DNA from: Peltaster fructicola | Taxonomy: Eukaryota; Ascomycota; Dothideomycetes | Reading direction: 5' to 3' | DNA length: 64,000 nt | NCBI GenBank assembly: GCA_001592805.2 | Contig: CP051142.1 | Coordinates: forward strand, 3,459,332-3,523,331 | In this document: positions 9,840-20,193 of the stretch, one piece after another | Position numbering within the stretch: position 1 is the stretch's first letter | How the letters are laid out: each line of letters begins with the position of its first letter | Notes under the pieces: generated by a model | The model's input: the letters and a program-made list of their open reading frames with translations, nothing else | Database searches by the model: none | Told to the model about the DNA's origin: nothing | Program-made: the position numbers and the translations under genes

Positions 9840-12800
9840 ATGGAAGACCGCAGCGTAGCCACGGCAAGTCAAGATGATGGCGATTCGCCTCAGCGCAAGA
9901 TGCAGACTATGGTCACTGAGATGTTGCGAAACATGGAGACCACTTTGAAGGGTGACAAGCCCACGGCCACAACAGCCCTCAGAAAAGGCGAAGAGGATGC
10001 GAAAGGAGTCAGGGTCGAATCAGCACTGCACGAGACCTCTATCATGACAGTCAAGTCCTTTCTCGAACGCAAATTCACCCTGACAACCCAGCATGCTGCT
10101 CTGGATGTGGTCGTATCATCGCAAGCCTTACTGGATGAAATGGATCTCACAGCCTTGCCGATCACCACATTACTCGAAGAGAGTCTCGAGCAGACCACAG
10201 CTGCCACTTTCAACAAGTTCCATTCTTTAGCGCTCTTGCAGATCAACTCAAGAGCGTTGGTCAGAGTTATCAATCGCTACTTGTCGCACGAAGAACAGTT
10301 CACCACGACGAACAAAGCATGGGCACATCTTGCACCTTTCAAGACCCTGTGTCGTATTCAAAAGCAACTCCGTCAGCATCTCAAGGATCTTCATGCCAAG
10401 TACGGCATGAACACTGGCGGCAACGAGGGGGCCACCTCGTCTTCCGAAACAGTACCTGTGCACAGTGCGTTCAGTAACAATGCTTACCTTGACCTGATCC
10501 AGCTGCTCAGCTTCTTTGATCGCTATATCAGACCATGGTACAACAATCTGAGGAGTGCTGCGATCACGGAAGTATCGTTCGATGACCTCACGGCCTTGTA
10601 TCAGCCGGGAGATCTCGTCGTCGTGCCGGACTCCACTCAGCGTGTATATCGTGTCGCTGGTGTCAGTGGTGGTTGCGCAAAGCTGAGGCATGTACTGAAC
10701 GGCGACACCGCAGACGAACTAAGCTCGATCGATGCTGGAGATACACAGAATTATGGTACTGTCGACCAGCTGCATGACTGGCATCAGCTTGTACTCGTCT
10801 GCTACTTCGTCAAGTATGATGGTAGCGCATTTGTCCGGCAGTACAGAACTTTTAAGATCAAGCCGTATAGACGACCACGCGATGTCAAGCTCAATCGACC
10901 ATATCCTGAGCGGCTAACGACAGCGAAGTTCCGAGAGCAGCGCTGGGAGGAAGGTCTACGGTTCTACAGCATGACTGATCCTGCTAACCGACCTGCTTTC
11001 TACAAGTACAAAGGCAGGACTCTTATCGAGGACTTCGAGGGCATCACGCTCACTCAGAATGGGTCTTTGGAAGAAGGCTGGAGAGATCCGCCTCTTGCCG
11101 CGAGTGATGTGGTGGACGCAGATGTGGTCGTTGATCTCGACATTGCTATACTGGTGAGTGAATTTGCGGAAGTCGTAGTCATCGACTAACTCTCCAGAAC
11201 CGACCGAAATGGGCTGGAGGTTATGATGAGATGATCACTGAACTGCCGAACATCGATGATACACTTGAGACAGCACCCAGTCCAAATGTATTCTTGCAAG
11301 ATCGTCACATTTGGGATGACCAGCAATTCAAAGCATATTCCGCTAAGGACCTATGGCTGGCTGAGCAGGAAGAAGAAGATACCAAGGACAAGGAGCACAG
11401 AGAGCTGTTCAAGGCGAGAGATACAGAGCGTTCCAAGCAGGGTCTCAATGACAGTATCCTACTCCTTCCAGGACGAGTGTTTGGCTATCTGCTGCGTGAT
11501 CGCGAGTGGAGTGAGTGAGCCGGCTCGACAGTATCTTTTGCTAATGTGGTACAGCTTGCTTCGATCTGTCGAGCAGTGCGACATGGACGGCTATACAAGA
11601 AGATGATTCAGCATGGCGACAGATGCAGATCAACGAGTCTCATCGAAGGAACCTCGTAGCTCTTGTCGCAAGGCACTTCAAGAACAGAGAGCATCGGCGT
11701 GGTGGACGCCTCGTCGACCATGTTGATGGCTTCGATCTCATTCAAGGAAAAGGTTCGTGTGGTAGCATGGAGAGGATACACTACTGACGTTGAGCAGGTC
11801 GAGGTCTGGTCATCTTGCTCCATGGCGCTCCTGGAGTTGGCAAGGTGAGTGCGTATGCCTGGGATTTAGAGATTGCCACAAGGATCTCGGCTCTGCTATT
11901 GCGCGACGTGTCGCTATTCAATTGCTCAAGACTGACATTCACAGACATCCACAGCTGAGAGCATAGCAGCAAGGTTTGGCAAGCCTCTACTCCCCATTAC
12001 CTGCGGCAACCTAGGCACCAACGTCTACCGTGTGGAGTACGAGTTGAAGGAGCACTTCAGTCTCGCAGAGAAATGGGGCTGTGTGGTCCTTTTGGACGAG
12101 GCAGATGTGTTCCTTGCGCGACGAGAGAAGAGCGACATCGATCGCAACGCCCTTGTTTCCATCTTTCTCAACACACTGGAGTACTTCTCAGGAGTGCTCT
12201 TCTTGACGACTAACCGAACTGGCGACTTCGACGAGGCATTCACATCTCGTATTCATGTCTCGTTATGGTATCCGGATCTCGATATGGCTACCACTCGCAA
12301 GATCTGGCAGAATGACATTGATCGACTGATGCAGCAGCAGGCCACTGGAGATGGTACTATTCATGTCGAGAGTGGAGAAGAGATCTTGAGGTACGCCGAG
12401 AAGCATTGCGAGGCTTACAAGATCCTGCAAAGGAGCCCATGGAATGGTCGACAGATTCGCAATGCTTTTCAGACTGCTGTTGCATTAGCTGAGTTCGAGG
12501 CCAAGGAGAAGTCTTTGCCAGCTCCTACACTCAACTGGACGCACTTCAGAAAGGTTGCTATCGCTAGCAACCACTTCGAAGGGTACTTGACAGAGACGAG
12601 AGGTAAGAATGAGGATGAACTTGCCAAGGAGTTCAGCCTCAGAGCAAGATTCAATGCCTATGCGGGCATCCACGGTGACGACATGCCTAGGATGCATGAG
12701 GTGAAGAAATGGAAGAAGATCTCTCTGTACAAGGCTCACGAATTCATCAAGAGCATTGGCCCAGATACGGTTGTCGAGCCTCCTCCAGATCTATTCGAAG

Positions 12801-13291
12801 CAGAGCTGGAGAACAGTATCAACAAAGCTCTGCGCGTGCACAAACAGCCGATACCAGCACAGCAGCCTGCCTTTATGGGGACGCAGCAGTATGTCTATCC
12901 GCAAGGCAGTCCGATGCTTGTTCCAGGCCAGCAGATCTTATACCCACCAGGCATGCCGCAGAGGCCGCTCACGCCCAGTGGGATGATGCAGCAGCCTTAC
13001 TCGCCACCAATGCAGCAGCCTTATCCACCGACTTCAATGCAACAGACTGTTCAACCAATGCAGTATCAGCAGGGAGTCGCTCAGCCATTGCAGTACCAGC
13101 AGGAGGCTGGTCAAACACTGCAATACCAGTCGCCGCAGTATCAGCAGCAATCAGGTCTTGCGAGCCAACCAGCACAACCACAATACCAAGGATCTAGTGC
13201 ATCACAAATCACTCAGATTAACGGCATGATGCATGCGCAATCCCTCTATCAGGATTCAACCTCGCAGATCAAGACACAGACTCAGGCGTGA
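9840..13291 (+). CDS. DUF7025 + AAA+ ATPase with Q/P-rich tail
   Basis: Five exons: 9840-11153, 11198-11510, 11555-11752, 11798-11844 and 11945-13291. The introns are 44, 44, 45 and 100 bp, and all joins keep frame. About 1,072 aa. The N-terminal half is helical (residues ~50-250), followed by the β-rich DUF7025 region (~255-410) with RTFKIKPYRRPR and the YKYKGRTL segment. The AAA+ core holds Walker A GAPGVGKT (~618-625), Walker B CVVLLDEAD (~670-678) and sensor-like LTTNR with FTSRIH. The last ~145 residues are rich in Gln, Pro, Tyr and Met with ~10-residue near repeats (…PLQYQQ / …TLQYQS). Family members are uncharacterised ATPases, presumably remodellers. The intron between GVGK and TST splits the P-loop. 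The 543-bp upstream gap is shared with the divergent STAND-like gene. Confidence 0.88.
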
Positions 13292-14039
13292 GAAGAGGTG
13301 GTGCTTGTACATAGATGTGTATACTCGTGTATAGTGTGCGACTGCTGTGCTCTACTGCTGTGCTCATTCTGCGCTCTTCTTTGTGTCGTTGGTCATGGCT
13401 ACCTCCTTCTATGCTCTTGCGCATGTCTCGAGCATGCTTGGCGAGATCAATATCGATAGAATGGCCGAGATGTGATTCCAGGTGTTGAACCTCCTCAAAT
13501 CCTGCTATCGACCAGCGTTTGCAGTGAGTGTGGCGTTGCCAATCGCAGATGCATGATCAGGACTGAGATGCTGGACGTCCGCTCGCGAGGCTTTTGGGCA
13601 ATGCAGCTCTGTCCGAGGCGAACGTGGTCACAAAGCCTGTGCTGTTGAAGCATACATGTAAGCTGCGCAGATGTATGTGTTAAAGATCATGCTGTATGGA
13701 AGGCTACAGCGCGTCGGGCTCGTTGAGTGGACGATCGACACTACTACTGCTGCTCTGGAGAAACTCAGGTTGGAGTGCTGCAACTTGAGGTGGAAGTGTT
13801 GATGCCACAAAGGAGGAAGAGCATGTGATGCATCACCGCGGTTGTGTGAGATCAGTCGCCAGAATGGGAAGTCCGCGATAGCGGAGGGATCAGCAGCTGC
13901 TTGTTGTGCCGACTGACGACGACGTGCACTCTCTTCCTACACATTCGCACCACGTTCAATGTTTTGATAACCTCTCATTCTTTGCAGTTCGCTGCATCTT
14001 ATACATGCTGCGTTGAACTTCTTTGCAGCGTCCACCACA
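13292..14039. other. intergenic, promoter of the MCH1-like gene
   Basis: No gene supported. Near its right end a TTATACATG stretch (~13999) lies about 40 bp before the transporter ATG and could be part of the core promoter. A short minus-strand frame at 13628-13810 has no features. Confidence 0.45.
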
Positions 14040-15498
14040 ATGACTCGCCATTCTAACAATCCTCAACATGACAACCATACTCAGCGTGTCCTCTCAGTCA
14101 TCGCAGCAAGCGCTATAGGACTCGCGGCTGGTACAAACTATGGCTTCTCGGCCTGGGCTCCTCAATTTGCTGAGCGCTTGAGTCTCTCTGCAACCGAGAT
14201 CAACCTCATCGGCACGTTTGGCAACCTGGGCATGTACGCGGTAGGCATACCGGCAGGAGCATTGATTGATGCGAGAGGACCACGATATGGAGCATTGTTG
14301 GGTGCCATATGCTTGGCAGCTGGCTACTTCCCGCTCAGAAATGCATACGACGCAGCAGGAGAAGGATACAACATGGCGCTATACTGTTTGTTCTCCTTCT
14401 TCACAGGAGTGGGCAGCTGCTCTGCCTTCTCGTCCGCCATCAAGGTCTCGGCAACGAACTTTCCATCACATAGGGGTACAGCAACAGCATTTCCACTGAG
14501 CTGTTTCGGTCTGAGTGCGCTGCTCTTCACCACCATCTCCGCTGTCGTGCTGGACGACACAAGTGGACTTCTGCTATTGCTGGGCATCGGTACGGTCTCT
14601 GCAGTTCTCGTTAGCACCATCTTCTTGCGACTGATCACCGCGACGGGCTATGGATTGCTTCCAAGTGAAGAGCCAAGGAAGGATAGTGATGAGCTGGAGA
14701 GGACGACGAGTCGTGGAAGCTGGAAGGATGGTGAGTAGTGGTTATGCTGCGTTGCGCTTACTGACATTTGCAGCTGAGGATGTGAACATAACTGGTTTGG
14801 CACTGCTTCGCTCGTCTAAATTCTGGCAGCTGCTGGTCTTGCTTGGATTGCTTGGTGGTGTCGGCCTGATGACGATCAACAACATCGGTAACGACGCACG
14901 ATCACTATGGCATCACTACGACGATACCGCGAGCCGAGAAGCTATTCAGAAACGACAGCTCATGCATGTGGGTATCCTCAGTCTGATGTCCTTTGTCGGC
15001 AGACTATGCTCCGGCATAGGTAGCGACTGGCTGGTTCATCACAGGTCTACTCGTCTATGGACCCTTGTTGTGTCCTCTGCGGTCTTCGCTGCTGCTCAGG
15101 TGGTCGGTCTGGCATTGGAGAACCCGAACTACCTCTTCTGGCTGTCTGGACTGACTGGTCTCGGCTACGGAGCATTGTTTGGAGTCTATCCAGCTCTTGT
15201 TGCAGATGCTTTCGGAGCAGCAGGTATGGCTAGCAACTGGGGTGCTATGATCTTTGCTCCAGTGCTGTCAGGTTTCCTCTACAACCTCGTCTATGGCGCA
15301 GTGCTTGATGCACATTCCGTGTACAAGGGAGCTGGTCGTGTTGGGGAGAGAGTATGCGATGAAGGACGACAATGCTATGCAGCTGCTTACTGGGTCACAC
15401 TTGGCAGCAGTGTGCTAGGAATGGCGTGGGTTCTGTGGTGTATCATGGCTGAGCGTAGTCAGAAGCAAGCTCATAGAATCAGATCTCACGACACTTGA
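14040..15498 (+). CDS. MCH1: Mch1-like MFS transporter (nodulin-like)
   Basis: Major facilitator superfamily transporter of the fungal Mch1/nodulin-like group; yeast Mch1 resembles monocarboxylate permeases but has no firmly known substrate. Two exons, 14040-14730 and 14774-15498, with a 43-bp intron (GTGAGT...TTGCAG). About 471 aa. Seen: LAAGTNYGFSAWAPQFAERL and the loop INLIGTFGNLGMYAVGIPAG, both typical of the group; the MFS motif GALIDARGPRYGA between helices 2 and 3; a charged cytoplasmic loop (DSDELERTTSRGSW) at the intron position; and a second half with GRLCSGIGSDWL. Around 12 hydrophobic segments. The frame can be extended upstream only with non-ATG codons, so I start at the ATG at 14040. 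Confidence 0.85.
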
Positions 15499-15797
15499 TA
15501 GATTGTGTATAATCATCGTTCGCAGCGTCGAAAGAGTTTGAGATAGAGACCTTGCTGAGTTCACGCATTGCCCCTAGAAGACGAGGCTTGTTCATGTCGA
15601 TATGCTTCAGCGGTGAGCAATGTGAGTGCTAATCTATGTGCGGTCGAGCTCTGTTATGCTCGTAGCTCGACAACTCGAGCACGGTGATGTGTAACCATGT
15701 TTGCATGTCATGCTATTGATTGCTAAGGAGCGACTACGTATGGTCAGTATCTGGTGTGTCTCACAACTCCAGCCTTTTGTCTTGATCATCCACCGCC
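15499..15797. other. convergent 3' intergenic
   Basis: Stretch between the stop codons of two convergent genes (Mch1-like rightward, nuclease leftward). Nothing recognisable beyond presumed 3' UTRs. Confidence 0.45.
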
Positions 15798-16700
15798 TTA
15801 GTCCAAGATGGCGACGATGTGATCCTCCTCGAAGTCCCACTCAATCAGATCCTCGTCTTCGTCATTGTCTTCGACCCAGGCCTTCATGGTTGCGTTTCTA
15901 GCTACTGGCTGCATCAAGGTTGTGTTCAATGGTGTTCCCATCGGCACAAGCACCTCCATACCACTCGCCATCAGTACACGGTTGCTCTGATGGTAGTCAT
16001 CTTCCTCTCGCTTCTTCGATGCAGGACGCACGTCTGGTTTTCCGTTCTTGTAGATCTGCTCTGGCATGTCGTTGATGCATTGACCGTGAGGATCATTATA
16101 TGCTTGACAGTAGCGGACACCAGCACCAGCCTGAACGGTCAGCAGAGCCTTCAGCATTGCAATGTACTTACCGGGTTGCCGAATGTGATGATGAATTGGC
16201 AGTCCTTCCCGCCACTGCTGCTGTCAGTCCTGCTACGCCATATCCTTCTTTCTTACCATGTGCCCTGGTAGTACTGCTTGAGGATGTTTCCTTGTCTACT
16301 GTTGTGGCCGATAATCACGCACTTGCTGACCTGTCCACCTTTGTCGGCATCAGATGTACTGGCGAAAGGATACTCGTCGCAGTTCTGTCCAGCCTTCTTG
16401 TTGCCTCCTTTGGTCTGGACCGAGTTAGCAAAGGTCGACATCGATACACCAACATACACTGCATCGATTTGGACGAGGCGCGCAACCAGCAGACTTCTGT
16501 CGAGCTACTCCCGTTGGACTGTTGCGATTGCCTGTACCACCGTAGCGATCGTAGTTGAGAGTCACACCGAACGATGGCCTTGTGCAGTACGCACCCCAGC
16601 ACATGTTGGCACAGACATCTTGGAGATTGTCTGCACAGTTGAAGATGACACCTGGTGCGGCCAGAGCCTGCGAGGCGAGAGCTAGAAGAATGAGCTTCAT
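15798..16700 (-). CDS. secreted NucA/NucB-type deoxyribonuclease domain protein
   Basis: Four exons: 16700-16458, 16414-16257, 16217-16172 and 16130-15798. The introns are 43, 39 and 41 bp and the product is ~259 aa. The acceptor of exon 3 could be 3 bp upstream (16220), adding one Ser. The N terminus MKLILLALASQALAAPG is a clear signal peptide. Cysteines recur as NCADN, ANMCWGAYC, GCAPRPNRC and CDEYPFAST, with a HNSRQG motif after them. The CDEYPFA motif followed by an N-x-x-QG motif is characteristic of the NucA/NucB DNase family, first known from Bacillus sporulation nucleases and common in secreted fungal proteins. It ends with an acidic tail (EDNDEDEDLIEWDFEED). Possibly used to degrade extracellular DNA. 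Activity is inferred from family only. Confidence 0.78.
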
Positions 16701-17221
16701 GTTGGATGATGCCCTTCTGCTCTGTTCGTCGCTGGGCCTTTTATGTCCACTACTCATCATTGTGAGGCGTCCTTACGGACCATCAGGCTCCGAGGAGCTG
16801 ACCATTTTGGTTCTCATCCTTTGCCTAAGTGGATATATGATGTACCATGAGCTGACGTCGAGGCCTGGTTAGGGAGGTAGTACTGGATCCTTCTGCAGTC
16901 AGCACTAGATGTCGTGTCATCAAGACCAGTGATATCCTTGCAAGACGTGCGAACTGTCTGGAGAAGGCTCGTATCGAGGACGGCAGGCGTCGTTGTATGT
17001 GTCAATGCGCGCATCGTGGGAGAGAGTGATGGCTGTCAGTGGGTTTCGTATGTGAGACTTGAATCCTGACTGACGTCGCCGCGACTTCACTTCTTACATG
17101 CACGAATGCCTAGTCTCAACATCATCGACGATTGTCGATCAAGACATGATGCCGTAGCAGGCTGAGTTCTCACTACAGTCCCGATCCTGTGTTTGTCTGA
17201 TATCCTACGTTGCACATCAAC
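16701..17221. other. divergent intergenic region
   Basis: Lies between the secreted nuclease (leftward) and the DUF6924-like gene (rightward). It should hold both promoters. Apart from the TATA-like box close to the nuclease gene I see no clear element. Confidence 0.4.
16739..16745 (-). promoter_or_regulatory. TATA-like box of the nuclease gene
   Basis: The minus strand reads CATAAAAGG about 40 bp upstream of the nuclease ATG, a plausible TATA element. Seen by eye only. Confidence 0.35.
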
Positions 17222-18166
17222 ATGAGCATCATGACTTCTACCACTGATCTTGCGAGGACTCTGCCTAGTACTTGCAACAACGATGGCTACAAGGACATAT
17301 TGAACCAACCACAGAAGAAATATGCTGTGTACACCCTCACAGACGTTGATGAGCAGCAGCTGTTGGAGGCTATCAACTGTGAGGATTCCACTGAGAACTC
17401 AGAGTTTGCACCTCGACACAAGTTCAGCACTCTTCGAGAAGTGTACGATTACCACCTTGAGCTTAGGAAAGAGGCATATCATCCATTGTTCTTCATCGTT
17501 GCTGATCAAGTCGACCCCGAGAGCGTCCTTGTTGTACACCTGGACTGCGACGTAGATGAGGACGATCGCATCGGTGTTGGAAGGTACGTTCATTGCATCT
17601 GCTGCTGCTGTGCTAATCATTAGGTGTGCTGTTGGTATGGCAGACAGCTGGGGTGCCAATTTAGATATTGGCAATATGGACTGGATGGACTTGAAAGAGG
17701 AGGAGCAGAACAGCTGGGGAGGGGATGATCCGTACGAGGCTGTTGAGTCGGTCTCGCAACATCGCTTTGGCTGGTACAGTCTCGTGGAGAAAGGTGTGCT
17801 TCTGAACATTGCTGGATCATCGCTGACTGTCCAGCTGTACCATTGAACAACCGATTGGAGCCCGGCTGGCTCGACAAGCAAGAGACCATCACTCAGATGC
17901 TTGGCAACTACTATCAATCTTCAGATCCTTGGATCGACATACGATCAGAGCACCCTCTGATGTGTCGGGACAGGCCCGATGTACATCGTCAGCTTGTACT
18001 GGCTGTGAAGACTGAGGAGGTCTCTATCGTGAGGCTCGACTGGGATGGCGAAGTCACAGGCTTGTCGGAAGAGAGCGCCAGAGCTATCATGCCTGAGCTG
18101 GAGATTGTGAAGACAGTCCCCATTGGTGAAGCCTTGTCTGAGGTACAACAGCTGGCCGATGAATGA
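17222..18166 (+). CDS. DUF6924-like soluble protein
   Basis: Three exons, 17222-17583, 17624-17793 and 17835-18166, with 40- and 41-bp introns (GTACGT...ATTAG; GTGTGC...TCCAG). About 287 aa, start MSIMTSTTDL. No signal peptide or membrane segment. The block HPLFFIVADQVDPESVLVVH, a downstream basic turn, and WGANLDIGNMDWMDLKEEE resemble the DUF6924 fold as I remember it, in which a '...FLFVVD...VLVVDL' strand pair precedes an '...NNLSIANMDFEEF' helix. The C-terminal exon adds a second αβ stretch with IVRLDWDGEVTG. The function is unknown; DUF6924 proteins are found mostly in bacteria and fungi. The donor GTGTGC of intron 2 is weaker than the others. Confidence 0.65.
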
Positions 18167-18635
18167 TGGCGAGCTTGACTGCACATCGACTGGGCCATTC
18201 TCGACAGTATCGATAGTGTGCTCGCTCCATGCGTGCGTCCGTGTAGTGATCACAGCAGAAGCGTTCACCCGAAAGGAAGTCCTTCAAGTGGATCTTATAC
18301 TTTGACAACGATTTCTTATGATCGATCCTGCATACTGCATATAATGGTGAAAATGAACACGTTCGTGACCGAATCAGTCCATAACACATCAGCACAGCAA
18401 GATATGCACTTGCGGGCGTTATGAGAGTGCGATGAGAGTTGCTTGAGTGGATTGGAGAGCTGTATGATGTGCTTCTAGCACTGACTCGACTGATGCCGTG
18501 ACGATGCAAGACGGACGGTCCTCAAGCTGTGAGTGGTGTGCACAGGAGATAACCAAAGCGGTTCCTTCCAAAGACGTACCTCTGCCACGCTGTCGGATCT
18601 CGAAGACCATCACATGAGGCATTACCTGTGTACGC
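18167..18635. other. convergent 3' intergenic
   Basis: Lies between the stop codons of the DUF6924-like gene and the monocarboxylate-type transporter. No coding or repeat signal recognised. Confidence 0.45.
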
Positions 18636-19960
18636 TCATGCTACGAGCTTGTCCTTTACGAAAGCATAACGAGCGCCTGTAAGGACAACAGCGCCGGCCA
18701 GGGATACAACGCCACTGAAGATGATCGCATGAGTATATCCGCCTTCACGAGCTATCAGCGCACCAGCTATGGGTGTGCCTGCAAGCCCAGCGAAACCAAC
18801 GATGAACGTCGACTGACCAATATACGTGCCGATCTGTAGAAGTCAGCAGAGGAAGTATCCGAGCTTCTGTACATACCTTGCTTGGTACATCAGCCGTGTG
18901 AGCGATTGTCGACATCATAAGCGCTATGATGATGCCTGTGGCAGCGCCGATGAATATCGATAGCACGATGATGCCAGCAGAAGAGAAGGTAGCCAGCCAA
19001 CATAGCAGAATGATGCCTATGGCATATGCTGCAGCTGTAATCACATTGAATTGACCTGCATAGCCTGCAAACGCACCAGCAAGTATACGACCGATGAAGC
19101 TGCCAGCATTGAGAAAAGCAAAGAGATAGTTGGCCAGTGTAGAGTTCATGCCATTGGCGATGCCGTACTCAGCAAGGTAGAAGTATGGTGTCCAAAGTCC
19201 CAAGACTAGCAAGAAGAGCGCCAGCACTTGGAGGTATGCTGGCTTCTTAAAGGCTTCGAGCAGCACGAATGCACCTTTCCTTCGCAACCCTGTAGGTCGG
19301 ATTGTGATGGCGGCTACCAGGAGGAGTGCCAGGCTGAGGAACCCGCAAGCTCGTTGTGCCCAGCCAAAGCCGCGAGGAAGGATATTGCTAAGGATGATTG
19401 GGTAGATGATACCGCCGATTGGTGATCCTGTTGAGGCAAATGACATTGCCATGGCTCTTCTCTTGAAGAAGTAGTGGCCGACGACAGTCAGTGCGGGAGC
19501 GAACAAGAAGCCTGATGCTATGCCAAGGAGGATTCCCTGGCAAAGTAGGAATTGGTAGAACTCTGAGCAGAGGCTCGTGAGCATCATTGCTACCACAAGG
19601 AGCACAGATGCCGGGTATATGATGGTCTGGAGTGTCAGCTGGGCAGGGTAGTGATGGAACACCTACCAGCGCACCATACCGATCTGTGATCGGTCCACTG
19701 ATCAGCGTAGCTGAGAACTGAGCGAATGTCTGTATTGAGCCTATCCAAGCAACTGTCGAAGGAGAGTAGCCTTCGAGAAAGGTTGAGAGGTAGTAAGTCT
19801 CGTAGATACCAAATGAGTTGACAATGCCGAATGATGCGAAGGATGTACACCAGCAGCCGAGAACTACTAGCCATGCTTTGCTGCCGCCTTCAGAGAAGGT
19901 TGGCATGGTAGAAGGAGGTGCACCAGCCGGTTTCTCAGCATCAGTGTATGTGCTTGCCAT
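18636..19960 (-). CDS. monocarboxylate-type MFS transporter
   Basis: MFS permease of the fungal monocarboxylate transporter-like (MCT/SLC16-type) group, expected in the plasma membrane. Three exons, 19960-19667, 18877-19626 and 18833-18636 (all read leftward), with introns of 40 bp (19627-19666) and 43 bp (18834-18876). About 413 aa. Seen: a cytosolic N terminus, then the group hallmark GGSKAWLVVLGCWCTSFASFG and SFGIYETYYLSTFLEGYSPS; the loop GPITDRYGAL at the first splice join; LLGIASGFLFAPALTVVGHYF and FKRRAMAMSFASTGSPIGG; a central loop; and a second half with NAGSFIGRILAGAFAGYAG. About twelve hydrophobic helices. It is divergent from a Zn2Cys6 regulator, a common arrangement for co-regulated transport functions. 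Substrate unknown. Confidence 0.88.
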
Positions 19961-20043
19961 GGTCGTAAAGATGTATAAAACGACTGAGTATGCGTGTAGA
20001 GTGGTACAAGGTGAGATGCCATGGTGAAGAAGGTATGCTGCCC

Positions 20044-20049
20044 TTTATA
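20044..20049 (-). promoter_or_regulatory. TATA box of the MFS gene
   Basis: The minus strand reads TATAAAGGG, 84 bp upstream of the transporter ATG. The same spacing (84 bp) is seen for the TATAAG of the jacalin-like gene, which supports a real core promoter element. Confidence 0.5.
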
Positions 20050-20193
20050 CATCGCCATGGTCGTCAACGCCTTGTTATGTCCGTTTGTTGATCGCTGAAA
20101 AGCCATCATCTCCCGCTGCTGAACCTCTTCTTGACATCTACCTCCTTCCATCAGCAAATCACCAAATACCATCGTGCTAGATTCGACTCCGAT

